Shown here: positions 1 to 7,865 of the stretch, piece after piece
Position numbering within the stretch: position 1 is the stretch's first letter
How the letters are laid out: every line of letters begins with the position of its first letter
Assembly: GCA_946187025.1 (NCBI GenBank)
Contig: CAMHPM010000027.1
Location: forward strand, 1 to 11,238
Source of the DNA: an uncultured Prevotellaceae bacterium
Lineage (GTDB): Bacteria > Bacteroidota > Bacteroidia > Bacteroidales > Bacteroidaceae
Length of the DNA: 11,238 nt
Reading direction: 5' to 3'
Program-made: the position numbers and the translations under genes
The notes under the pieces: generated by a model
The model's database searches: none
What the model saw: only the letters and a program-made list of their open reading frames with translations
What the model was told of the DNA's origin: nothing

Positions 1-13
1 CCCCAAAGCCCCA

Positions 14-1867
14 ATGAAAGAATTCTTCAAACTTCTCGGCCCATACTTCCTACCCTACAAGCGATATATTGCGGGCACCTTCGCCCTCAATATACTGACC
101 GCGATATTCAACGTCTTCTCGTTTGCACTACTCGTGCCTATACTCCATATCCTGTTCAAGATTGAAGACAAAATATACCACTACCAGCCATTCGTCGAAG
201 GCCAGACCATCAGCCAAACCATAGACAACCTGGTGGAAACAATAAAAAACAACGGCTACTACTACTCACAACAACTCATCGAGACCTACGGACCAGCCAC
301 CACACTGCTCATCCTGGGCCTTGTCCTAAGCCTCCTCACACTGCTCAAGACAGGCTCCTACTTCGGCGGCTCAGCATGTCTCATGCCAATAAAAACCGGA
401 ATCGTGCGCGACATACGCGCCAAACTATACAAAAAAATACTACACCTGCCCCTGGCATTCTTCTCCGAAGAACGCAAAGGAGACATTCTGGCACGCATCA
501 GCACCGATGTCAACGAAGTCGATGCATCAATCGGAAGCTCGCTGGATATGGTCATAAAAAACCCCATCTTCATACTTGTATATATCACCACACTATTCGT
601 CATGAGCTGGCAGCTCACACTATTCGTCATGATAGTCGTACCATTCATGGCCATCGGAATCGGACGCATAGGCAAACGCCTCAAAAGCAGCTCGCTCAAA
701 GCACAGGCCCGATGGAGCGACGGACTCAGCATCATCGAAGAAACACTTGGCGGACTACGCATCATCAAGGCATTCATAGCCGAACACAAGATGGAAGACC
801 GCTTCACCGCAGTGAACGACGAGTACCGCCGCATATCGATGAGAGTGGCAATACGCCAATCGTCGGCACACCCCGTGAGCGAATTTCTCGGTACCGTCAT
901 GATCGTAGTAGTGCTGTGGTTTGGCGGATACCTCATCTTCTCAGGCAATTCACCAATCGACGCAAGCGCATTCATCTACTACCTCACAATACTCTACACC
1001 ACACTGCAACCAGTCAAAGACCTGTCGAAAGCAGGATACACCATACAGAAAGGCATGGCATCGATGGAGCGTATCAACAAAATCCTTGCAGCCGAAAACA
1101 ACATAAAAGAGAAAGCCGGTGCCCACGACATCAGCGGACTCACCCGGTCTATAGAACTGCGACACGTAAGCTTTGCATATAAAGACGGGCGGGAAGTGCT
1201 TACCGACATCAACCTCACCATACCACGCGGACAGACCATTGCACTGGTGGGTCAGTCGGGGTCGGGCAAATCCACACTGGTTGACCTCATTCCACGATAC
1301 CACGACACACAACACGGGCAAATCCTCATCGACGGCACCGACATACGCGACCTCACCATACAATCGCTACGCAGCATAATAGGCAACGTGAACCAAGAGG
1401 CCATACTCTTCAACGACACCATCTTCAACAACATAGCATTCGGAGTGGAACACGCCACACAAGAGCAAGTGGAAGAAGCAGCACGCATAGCCAATGCCCA
1501 CGACTTCATCATGGAAATGCCCGAAGGCTACCAAACCAACATAGGCGACCGCGGCGGACGCCTCTCCGGCGGACAACGGCAGCGCATCTCGATAGCACGT
1601 GCCATATTGAAAAACCCACCAATCCTGATACTCGACGAGGCTACATCGGCACTCGACACCGAGTCGGAAAAACTCGTGCAGGATGCGCTCGAACGCCTCA
1701 TGCGCTCACGCACCACCATTGCAATCGCACACCGGCTGTCAACCATCAAGAATGCAGACAGGATTTATGTGCTGCACGACGGACAAATAGTGGAGCAAGG
1801 CACCCACGACGAACTGATAGCAATGGGTGGATACTACCGCAAACTGAACGACATGCAGCAATTGTAA
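14..1867 (+). CDS. ABC exporter, fused permease and ATPase (MsbA/lipid-flippase-like)
   Basis: This is a 617-residue half-transporter of the ABCB/MsbA type: an N-terminal six-helix export domain (about residues 15-350) fused to an ATPase domain (about 380-617). It should sit in the inner membrane as a homodimer and export a hydrophobic substrate such as a lipid or lipid-linked compound. The ATPase motifs are complete: Walker A GQSGSGKST at 413-421, Q-loop Gln461, signature LSGGQ at 517-521, Walker B ILILDEA with Asp541-Glu542, D-loop SALD at 545-548 and switch His573. Length matches the family. The start at 14 gives a typical N-terminus (MKEFFKLLGPYFLPYKRYI), but only 13 bases precede it, so upstream context is unseen. 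The next gene begins 24 nt after the stop. The transporter class is certain; the substrate is inferred from family resemblance only. Confidence 0.93.
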   Translation: MKEFFKLLGPYFLPYKRYIAGTFALNILTAIFNVFSFALLVPILHILFKIEDKIYHYQPFVEGQTISQTIDNLVETIKNNGYYYSQQLIETYGPATTLLILGLVLSLLTLLKTGSYFGGSACLMPIKTGIVRDIRAKLYKKILHLPLAFFSEERKGDILARISTDVNEVDASIGSSLDMVIKNPIFILVYITTLFVMSWQLTLFVMIVVPFMAIGIGRIGKRLKSSSLKAQARWSDGLSIIEETLGGLRIIKAFIAEHKMEDRFTAVNDEYRRISMRVAIRQSSAHPVSEFLGTVMIVVVLWFGGYLIFSGNSPIDASAFIYYLTILYTTLQPVKDLSKAGYTIQKGMASMERINKILAAENNIKEKAGAHDISGLTRSIELRHVSFAYKDGREVLTDINLTIPRGQTIALVGQSGSGKSTLVDLIPRYHDTQHGQILIDGTDIRDLTIQSLRSIIGNVNQEAILFNDTIFNNIAFGVEHATQEQVEEAARIANAHDFIMEMPEGYQTNIGDRGGRLSGGQRQRISIARAILKNPPILILDEATSALDTESEKLVQDALERLMRSRTTIAIAHRLSTIKNADRIYVLHDGQIVEQGTHDELIAMGGYYRKLNDMQQL

Positions 1868-1891
1868 ACCGACAAACATATACAACATTAT

Positions 1892-4060
1892 ATGAAACAC
1901 ATCATAACAATGGTCGTAGCAATGGCGCTGACCACAATCATCATGGCACAAGACAAACGACCCTTCACAATCGACGACCTCATACCAGGAGGCAAAACCT
2001 ATTACGACAATGTCCCCGAATATGCATACTATGCATGGTGGGGCGACCAACTGGTGAAACTGGATGTGGAAACCGTGGCAACCGTCGATGCCAAAGGTAA
2101 GACCAAGGAGTTATTCTCAATCCAGACAATCAACTCCATACTGCGCAGTGCCAACATGCCTGCAGTGCGCAACCTGCTTTATGCCAAGTTCCCATACGCT
2201 GGCAAAACCATCGTAGAACTACCATCGGGCGGCAGCCAAGTGATGGTGGATTGGAGCGCAAAAACCGTTGCAGCAACGATAAAGACGGCGCCCAATGCCA
2301 AAAATACCGACATCTGTTACGAATCGGGACAGGCAGCATACACCGTCGCCCACAATCTCTACGTATCGCGGGCCGGCGGACAGAGCGACGAGGCCACACG
2401 CATTGACGCTGCAGTGAGCCTCGACGGCAGCCTCGACCTGGTGTATGGCGAAAGCGTACACCGCAACGAGTTCGGCATCAAGAAAGGCACCTTCTGGAGT
2501 CCGAAAGGGCGGCTGCTGGCATTCTACCGCATGGACCAGTCGATGGTGACAACATATCCGCAGGTCGATGTATCGGCCAGAGTGGCAGAACTCGTGCCCG
2601 ACAAGTACCCGATGGCAGGCATGACGAGCCATAAGGTGACGGTGGGAGTGTATGACACACAGACCCTGCGCACCATTTACCTCGATGCAGGCGACCCTAC
2701 CGACCGCTATTTCACCAACATAGCATGGAGTCCCGACGAGAAATCGATATACATGATAGAGCTCAACCGCGACCAGAACCACGCACAACTGGTGCAGTAT
2801 GACGCCACGTCGGGCAAGAAGGTAGCCGTGCTCTTCGACGAGCGCAACGGTAAATACGTAGAGCCGATGCACCCCATACAGTTCCTGCCGTGGGACGACA
2901 CGAAGTTCATCTACCTAAGCAGGAAAGACGGCTACCTGCACATATACCTCTACAACACGAAGGGCGAACAGCTGGCTCAGCTGACGAAGGGCGAATGGGA
3001 GGTGATAAATATGGTGGGTTTCAACACCAAGACAAAGAGCATCGTATATACCAGCAATGCCATACACCCGCTGCAGCAGAACATCTTCAGCGTGGATATG
3101 CGCGGCCGCATCACGGGGCTCGACAACGGAGAGGGATGGCACACTGTACAACTCTCGCAGAGCGGCACAATGATGGTCGATACCTACTCGTCGCCTACCG
3201 TGGCACGCAACATCGAGCTCACCCCGACTCAGGGCAAGGGCAAGCCGGTGCGCCTGCTCACTGCTGCCGAACCGTGGGACCGCTTCCGTGTGCCCGAGAT
3301 GAAAGTGGGCAGTCTGAAGGCAGCCGACGGTGTGACCGACGTCTATTACCGCCTCATCCTGCCTACCGACTTCGACCCTTCGAAGCGCTATCCGGCAGTC
3401 ATCTATGTGTATGGAGGTCCACATGCCCACAACATCGACGCCTCGCGCCACTGGGGAGTGCGCGGCTGGGACATCTGGATGGCACAGCAGGGATATGTGA
3501 TGTTCTGCCTCGACAACCGCGGCAGCGAGCATCGCGGCCTGGCATTTGAGCAGGCTACATTCCGCCAGCTTGGCGTAGAAGAGATGAAAGACCAGATGAA
3601 GGGTGTGGAATACCTCAAGTCGCTCCCATACGTCGATGCCGACCGTATTGGCGTACACGGCTGGAGCTTCGGCGGATTTATGACCACAAGCCTCATGACC
3701 ACCTACCCCGAGACTTTCAAGGTGGGTGTGGCCGGAGGTCCTGTCATCGACTGGAAATACTACGAGGTGATGTACGGCGAACGATATATGGATACCCCGC
3801 AGAGCAATCCAGAGGGCTATGCCAAGACCTCGCTTTTGGGCAAGGCAGGAAACCTGAAGGGCCGTCTGCTCGTCATCTATGGTGGAAACGACAACACATG
3901 TGTGCCTCAACACACATTATCATTTATACGCGCGTGTATAGATGCCGATACCTATCCCGACCTCTTCACCTATCCGGGCGACGAACACAACATGATGGGT
4001 ACCGACCGCATACACCTGCACAACAAAATCACACAATACTTTAACGACTATCTGAAATGA
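1892..4060 (+). CDS. Secreted S9B serine peptidase, prolyl tripeptidyl peptidase (PTP-A)/DPP IV-like
   Basis: This 722-residue exported serine peptidase should release N-terminal proline-containing di- or tripeptides, feeding peptide catabolism in the periplasm or at the cell surface. Residues 1-19 form a signal peptide ending in IIMAQ, with cleavage likely after Ala19. A beta-propeller region (about 40-460) precedes an alpha/beta-hydrolase domain (about 480-722). The catalytic triad is visible: Ser592 in HGWSFGG, Asp667 in YGGNDN and His699 in GDEHN. Mammalian DPP IV has a Glu-Glu pair after Tyr (VYEEE) that binds the substrate amino terminus; here the site reads VYGES followed by VHRNEFG (residues 184-195). 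That pattern is closer to what I recall of Porphyromonas gingivalis PTP-A, so tripeptidyl activity is plausible. Length is close to PTP-A. The stop overlaps the purD start by 4 nt (ATGA), suggesting translational coupling. The family is certain; the dipeptidyl/tripeptidyl distinction is inference. Confidence 0.93.
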   Translation: MKHIITMVVAMALTTIIMAQDKRPFTIDDLIPGGKTYYDNVPEYAYYAWWGDQLVKLDVETVATVDAKGKTKELFSIQTINSILRSANMPAVRNLLYAKFPYAGKTIVELPSGGSQVMVDWSAKTVAATIKTAPNAKNTDICYESGQAAYTVAHNLYVSRAGGQSDEATRIDAAVSLDGSLDLVYGESVHRNEFGIKKGTFWSPKGRLLAFYRMDQSMVTTYPQVDVSARVAELVPDKYPMAGMTSHKVTVGVYDTQTLRTIYLDAGDPTDRYFTNIAWSPDEKSIYMIELNRDQNHAQLVQYDATSGKKVAVLFDERNGKYVEPMHPIQFLPWDDTKFIYLSRKDGYLHIYLYNTKGEQLAQLTKGEWEVINMVGFNTKTKSIVYTSNAIHPLQQNIFSVDMRGRITGLDNGEGWHTVQLSQSGTMMVDTYSSPTVARNIELTPTQGKGKPVRLLTAAEPWDRFRVPEMKVGSLKAADGVTDVYYRLILPTDFDPSKRYPAVIYVYGGPHAHNIDASRHWGVRGWDIWMAQQGYVMFCLDNRGSEHRGLAFEQATFRQLGVEEMKDQMKGVEYLKSLPYVDADRIGVHGWSFGGFMTTSLMTTYPETFKVGVAGGPVIDWKYYEVMYGERYMDTPQSNPEGYAKTSLLGKAGNLKGRLLVIYGGNDNTCVPQHTLSFIRACIDADTYPDLFTYPGDEHNMMGTDRIHLHNKITQYFNDYLK

Positions 4061-5331
4061 AACGAATACTCTTATTAGGCAGCGGCGGCCGCGAACATGC
4101 GCTGGCATGGAAAATCGCTCAAAGCCCCAAGGTTGAGAAACTGTTTATTGCTCCGGGCAATGCAGGCACCATGAGTGTGGGCGAAAATGTTGCGCTGAAG
4201 TCCGACGACTTCGACGGCATCCGCCGTTTTGTATTGGAAAACGGAGTGAACATGGTAGTGGTAGGACCTGAAGACCCATTGGTGAAAGGCATCTACGACT
4301 ACTTCAAGGCCGACAGCCAGCTGTCCTCAGTGCCGGTGATAGGTCCGTCGCGGGCCGGCGCTGTGCTCGAAGGGTCGAAGGAATTTGCCAAGGGATTCAT
4401 GCAGCGCCACGGCATCCCTACAGCTGCCTACCGCAGTTTCAACGGCACCACCATCGACGAGGGACTCCAGTTCCTCGAGACATTGCAGCCGCCTTATGTG
4501 CTGAAAGCCGACGGGTTGTGTGCCGGCAAGGGTGTGCTCATCGTGCCAACGCTTGAAGAGGCAAAGCACGAACTGAAGGAGATGCTGGGCGGCATGTTCG
4601 GCCAAGCCAGTGCCAAGGTGGTGATAGAGCAGTTCCTGAGCGGCATAGAGTGTTCGGTGTTTGTGATGACCGACGGCCGTCACTACAAGATACTGCCCGA
4701 AGCCAAGGACTACAAACGCATAGGCGAAGGCGATACAGGCTTGAACACCGGTGGAATGGGTTCGGTAAGCCCTGTGCCGTTTGCCACGAAGGAGTGGATG
4801 CAGAAGGTGGAAGACCGCATCATCCGCCCTACGGTTGAGGGTCTTGCTGCCGAAGGTATCGACTACAAGGGCTTCATCTTCTTCGGTCTCATCAATGTGG
4901 ATGGCGACCCTATGGTCATTGAGTACAACGTACGCATGGGCGACCCCGAGACGGAAAGTGTGATGTTGCGCATAAAGAGCGACATAGTCGATATGTTTGA
5001 TGGTATTGCTGAGGGCAACCTCGACGAGCGTACACTGGAGGCCGACCCACGCTCGGCAGTGTGTGTGATGCTCGTATCGGGCGGATACCCCGAGGCCTAC
5101 AAGAAGGGATTCCCTATCACGGGTCTTGACCGCGTGGATGGCAGCATAGTGTTCCATGCCGGTACGGCATTGAACGACGGAGCTGTGGTCACAGCCGGCG
5201 GTCGCGTCATCGCTGTCAGCTCATACGGCGCCACGAAGGAGGAAGCCCTGGCCAAGTCGTTTGCAGAGGCACAGAAGATAGAGTTTGAAGGCAAATACTT
5301 CCGCTCGGATATAGGCAAAGACCTGAATTAA
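4057..5331 (+). CDS. purD: Phosphoribosylamine-glycine ligase (GAR synthetase)
   Basis: PurD catalyses the second step of de novo purine synthesis in the cytoplasm: 5-phosphoribosylamine, glycine and ATP give glycinamide ribonucleotide, ADP and phosphate. The 424-residue length is standard. The N-terminal domain has GSGGREHALAWKI (8-20) and APGNAGT (32-38), both family hallmarks. The ATP-grasp core carries LKADGLCAGKGV (from 149), NTGGMGSVSPVP in the middle, and the metal/phosphate motif RMGDPETE (293-300). The C-terminal domain is intact. The start codon overlaps the preceding peptidase stop (ATGA), so the two are probably translationally coupled although their roles differ. No other purine gene is visible in the window. 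Identification is secure. Confidence 0.98.
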   Translation: MKRILLLGSGGREHALAWKIAQSPKVEKLFIAPGNAGTMSVGENVALKSDDFDGIRRFVLENGVNMVVVGPEDPLVKGIYDYFKADSQLSSVPVIGPSRAGAVLEGSKEFAKGFMQRHGIPTAAYRSFNGTTIDEGLQFLETLQPPYVLKADGLCAGKGVLIVPTLEEAKHELKEMLGGMFGQASAKVVIEQFLSGIECSVFVMTDGRHYKILPEAKDYKRIGEGDTGLNTGGMGSVSPVPFATKEWMQKVEDRIIRPTVEGLAAEGIDYKGFIFFGLINVDGDPMVIEYNVRMGDPETESVMLRIKSDIVDMFDGIAEGNLDERTLEADPRSAVCVMLVSGGYPEAYKKGFPITGLDRVDGSIVFHAGTALNDGAVVTAGGRVIAVSSYGATKEEALAKSFAEAQKIEFEGKYFRSDIGKDLN

Positions 5332-5342
5332 GGTTAGCAGCC

Positions 5343-5375
5343 ATGCAATCAGATAAGTTCAAGACCTCAAAATGA
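5343..5375 (+). CDS. Possible 10-codon leader ORF coupled to the next gene
   Basis: In the 40-nt gap after purD an ATG at 5343 opens a 10-codon frame (MQSDKFKTSK) whose TGA overlaps the ATG of the membrane-protein gene at 5372 in an ATGA arrangement. Such geometry can couple translation of the downstream gene to ribosomes arriving from the leader. An AAGG sequence lies about 10 nt upstream of the ATG. It could equally be chance, because short frames are common. Confidence 0.2.
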   Translation: MQSDKFKTSK

Positions 5376-6355
5376 CATTTCAGCGCAAGTTAGCCATAAG
5401 TCCTGTATCGCTGCATATCGTGTCGGCGATACTGATAGCAGTATGGCTTTTTATACCCGACGTATCTGTGTCGGACGTAGCCGAGCCGCAAGGTCTGTGG
5501 CCGTTGCTTCCCGATTCGGTGTTGCGTCATGGATTTACGAACACGGCGATGGGTTGTGCCATGGCCGCTGCAGTGGTTTATATGCTTGGCGAGCTAAACA
5601 TGTCGCAGATATTGCTGCGCCTCAACTCGCGTGCCATCAGCATTGTTTATGCAGCGCTGATGGCTATGGCTCTGCCGCTCCATTCGCTCCATCCGGGTCT
5701 GGCAGCGATGCTGTGTGTGCTGATGTCGTATTTCACACTGTTCGGTTCATATCAGGTCGATGCGTCGGCCGGCATGTCCTACATCAGTTTCCTAAGCCTG
5801 GGATTCGCGGTGCTGGTGAGTCCGAAGCTGATATGGATGACACCGTTCTATTGGCTGTCGCTCTATTTGTTGCGCTCGGCCAACGTGCGTAGCATGATTG
5901 CATCGGTTTTAGGACTGATCACCCCCCTGTGGCTCGTAGGAAGCATAGCATTCTGTGCCGGTCGTTTCGACATTTTCTGTAGCCTGATGTCAGAGTCGGT
6001 GAGTTTCGACTGGGGTGGGTATTCGCTCCACACACATGCCGAGACCCTTACAGTGTGGTTCTCATTTGTAGTCTTCATCATCGGTTTTGCCGATTTCTAT
6101 CTACGCATCAACCTCGACAAGACCCGCACACGAACCATCTACACAGTCACGGCCATACACGGTTTCGTGCTCTATCTGCTCATTCTGCTCCAGCCCCTCC
6201 ACCTGCACTATCTGTTGCCGGCAGCCATGGTGCCGACGGCCATCATGGGAGGCCATTATGTGGCCAACGACCAAACCACCCTGTCAAACACCATTTGCAT
6301 CATACTTGCAATCCTACTCATCATCAGCATAGCTGCCAGCGCATGGATACTCTGA
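5372..6355 (+). CDS. Polytopic inner-membrane protein of unknown function
   Basis: This 327-residue protein is strongly hydrophobic, with roughly ten predicted membrane segments (about 11-29, 55-72, 88-104, 107-124, 136-167, 174-195, 225-245, 256-274, 279-295 and 304-325). I recognise no catalytic or binding motif. Its size and helix pattern resemble uncharacterised Bacteroidetes membrane proteins of the DUF6427 kind, but I cannot confirm that. It follows purD by 40 nt and its 3' end overlaps the next membrane-protein gene by 13 nt, so it is probably co-translated with it. The base composition changes inside the gene: the first two thirds are richer in G than C on the coding strand, and the last 300 nt are richer in C. 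The start ATG is preceded by no strong ribosome site, as is usual in this phylum. Confidence 0.85.
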   Translation: MTFQRKLAISPVSLHIVSAILIAVWLFIPDVSVSDVAEPQGLWPLLPDSVLRHGFTNTAMGCAMAAAVVYMLGELNMSQILLRLNSRAISIVYAALMAMALPLHSLHPGLAAMLCVLMSYFTLFGSYQVDASAGMSYISFLSLGFAVLVSPKLIWMTPFYWLSLYLLRSANVRSMIASVLGLITPLWLVGSIAFCAGRFDIFCSLMSESVSFDWGGYSLHTHAETLTVWFSFVVFIIGFADFYLRINLDKTRTRTIYTVTAIHGFVLYLLILLQPLHLHYLLPAAMVPTAIMGGHYVANDQTTLSNTICIILAILLIISIAASAWIL

Positions 6356-6798
6356 ACGAATTCTTCATACAATACGGCTACTGGGGCATGGCCCTTGCCT
6401 CGTTCCTGGCCGGCACCTTCTTCCCGTTCAGCAGCGAAGCCGTGATGGCCGCCCTGCTCGTAACCACAGGCATGGACCCCGTGGCGACCGTTGCCAGCGG
6501 CACCGTGGGCAATGTAGCAGGTTCGATGGTGAACTACTACATAGGCTCGTTTGCAAAGACCGAAACCATCTCGCGCTGGTTCCGCATCAAACAGCAACGC
6601 CTCGACACCGCCCAGCGATACGTACAACGCTACGGCGCGTGGATGGGCTTCTTCGCATTCATACCCATACTCGGCACAGCCATCAGCATAGCCCTCGGCA
6701 CATTGCGCGCCAACGTGTGGGGCACACTCCTCTCCACCTTTCTCGGCAAATGCCTGCGCTACATAGTAGTGGCCTATTCGGTGCTTGCACTGGTATGA
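6343..6798 (+). CDS. YqaA/DedA-type small membrane protein (VTT/SNARE-associated family)
   Basis: This is a 151-residue inner-membrane protein of the YqaA branch of the DedA/VTT superfamily. Larger DedA proteins are implicated in lipid-carrier recycling and envelope homeostasis; the role of the YqaA branch is not well known. Visible signatures are FFPFSSE (26-32), the glycine-rich GNVAGSMVNYYIG (56-68), RYGAW (96-100) and FIPILGTAISIALG (106-119), the last resembling the conserved re-entrant segment. I chose the ATG at 6343 because it gives a normal family N-terminus (MDTLNEFFIQYGYWG). The frame stays open further upstream to 6055, but that extension lies inside the preceding gene and looks non-natural. 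It overlaps that gene by 13 nt. The stop codon falls on the first base of a 22-bp tandem repeat. Confidence 0.88.
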   Translation: MDTLNEFFIQYGYWGMALASFLAGTFFPFSSEAVMAALLVTTGMDPVATVASGTVGNVAGSMVNYYIGSFAKTETISRWFRIKQQRLDTAQRYVQRYGAWMGFFAFIPILGTAISIALGTLRANVWGTLLSTFLGKCLRYIVVAYSVLALV

Positions 6799-6857
6799 GA
6801 CTCCGCACTCGCGGGGCCGAGAGTTCGCACTCACAGGGCCAAGACTCCGCACTCACA
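6798..6857 (+). repeat. 22-bp tandem repeat, about 2.7 copies
   Basis: Three consecutive copies start at 6798, 6820 and 6842. The shared core is AGA(C/G)T(C/T)CGCACTC(A/G)C followed by GGGCC in the first two copies; the third stops after CACTCACA. The first copy starts on the last base of the yqaA-like stop codon. Because 22 is not a multiple of 3, copy-number change would not keep a frame. Its GC content stands out against the A+T-rich spacer that follows. No function is recognised. Confidence 0.85.
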
Positions 6858-6904
6858 AATTTACAGGCAGTGAACCATTACAGCCCCTATAAGACAAATA
6901 ATAC

Positions 6905-6924
6905 ACGCACGATGCGTTTTTTTT
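6905..6924 (+). terminator. Probable intrinsic terminator of the five-gene block
   Basis: A 5-bp hairpin (ACGCA, loop CGA, TGCGT; 6905-6917) runs directly into eight T residues (6917-6924). The stem is short, but its position fits: 107 nt after the yqaA-like stop and just before the glsA promoter. Confidence 0.55.
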
Positions 6925-6957
6925 ACAAATAAGTGAGCATAAGTCGCAAATCTTTTG

Positions 6958-6965
6958 TATCTTTG
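6958..6965 (+). promoter_or_regulatory. Bacteroidetes -7 promoter element for glsAB
   Basis: TATCTTTG matches the Bacteroidetes sigma-ABfr consensus TAnnTTTG exactly. No clear TTTG lies at the expected -33 position. Transcription would begin near 6970-6973, leaving a leader of about 50 nt before glsA. Confidence 0.65.
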
Positions 6966-6974
6966 CAGCGTATA

Positions 6975-6995
6975 GCATCCTGTAGGAAAGGATGC
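6975..6995 (+). promoter_or_regulatory. 5'-leader hairpin of the glsAB transcript
   Basis: GCATCC (6975-6980) pairs with GGATGC (6990-6995) around a 9-nt loop. A competing small stem, TCC-TGTA-GGA, lies inside it. Given the -7 element at 6958, the hairpin would lie within a few bases of the RNA 5' end, where such structures can stabilise mRNA. Function is inferred. Confidence 0.4.
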
Positions 6996-7020
6996 ATTGA
7001 CACAAAAAAACAGGCAATTC

Positions 7021-7863
7021 ATGTCACAAGAAAATAAAGACTTCAGGATTGACGTAGAAGAAATCGTCAGGAGCAAAGCCGGCAGCAAATACAAATACAT
7101 ACCAAGGCCGGTGATATCATGGCTGAAACACATACTCCATCAAGACGAAGTCAACCAATACCTCACCGGGCGAGCCAGCGGCAAATACGGCATGGAATGG
7201 CTCGACGAATGCGTGGCCTACCTCGAGATGAACCTCGACGTACGCGGCCTCGATGCCCTGCCCGACAACACGGGCGGACACTACTACACCATAGTGTCGA
7301 ACCACCCACTGGGCGGTGAAGACGGCGTGGCGCTGGGCAGCATACTCTGCCACAAATACGACAGCCGCATCAAATACCTCGTCAACGACATACTCATGAA
7401 CCTCGACGGCCTCGCACCACTGTGCATACCCATCAACAAGACGGGCAGCCAGAGCCGCAACTTCCCCAAGATGGTAGATGCCGCATTTCAGTCGGACAAC
7501 AACGTGCTGATGTTCCCGGCAGGCCTCTGCTCAAGGAAACAAAACGGCGAAATACGCGACCTCGACTGGAAAAAGACATTCATAACCAAGAGCATAGAGT
7601 ACCAGCGCGACGTGATACCCGTACACTTCTCGGGACGCAACTCCGAACGCTTCTACAACATAGCCAACATGTGCAAACGACTCAACTTGAAAGTCAACAT
7701 CGCAATGCTCTTCCTCGTCGACGAGATGTACAAGAACGTAGGCAAATCGTTCACCGTCACATTCGGACAACCAATACCCTGGCAGACATTCGACAGCACA
7801 CGCTCGCACACCGAGTGGGCACAATGGGTGAAAGACAAAGTATACGAACTGGGAAAACAATAA
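7021..7863 (+). CDS. glsA: GlsA-type lysophospholipid-family O-acyltransferase (glycine lipid synthesis)
   Basis: This 280-residue protein is a PlsC/LPLAT-family acyltransferase. The catalytic block is SNHPLGGEDG (93-102), with His95 and Asp101; the spacing is HX5D rather than the textbook HX4D, as I recall for Bacteroidales members of this family. A second motif, FPAGLCSRK (165-173), replaces the usual FPEGTRS. In Bacteroides thetaiotaomicron GlsA O-acylates the 3-hydroxy group of N-acyl-glycine to give the diacylated glycine lipid, and in Bacteroidales glsB lies immediately downstream of glsA, exactly as here (2-nt gap). The enzyme acts at the inner leaflet of the cytoplasmic membrane. I chose ATG 7021 over an in-frame TTG at 6997, which lies just after the leader hairpin and adds only eight poorly supported residues. 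The -7 element at 6958 fits either start. Confidence 0.9.
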   Translation: MSQENKDFRIDVEEIVRSKAGSKYKYIPRPVISWLKHILHQDEVNQYLTGRASGKYGMEWLDECVAYLEMNLDVRGLDALPDNTGGHYYTIVSNHPLGGEDGVALGSILCHKYDSRIKYLVNDILMNLDGLAPLCIPINKTGSQSRNFPKMVDAAFQSDNNVLMFPAGLCSRKQNGEIRDLDWKKTFITKSIEYQRDVIPVHFSGRNSERFYNIANMCKRLNLKVNIAMLFLVDEMYKNVGKSFTVTFGQPIPWQTFDSTRSHTEWAQWVKDKVYELGKQ

Positions 7864-7865
7864 CT

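Noticed and set aside
2915..3913. 332-residue minus-strand frame opposite the peptidase gene
   Set aside because: The + strand frame has a complete catalytic triad and signal peptide; the antisense frame is a composition shadow without motifs.
6055..6342. N-terminal extension of the yqaA-like frame
   Set aside because: It lies wholly inside the preceding membrane-protein gene, is His/Pro/Ser-rich and has no family likeness. ATG 6343 fits the family.
6997..7020. Upstream TTG start for glsA
   Set aside because: It adds only MTQKNRQF just after the leader hairpin; ATG 7021 gives the better N-terminus.
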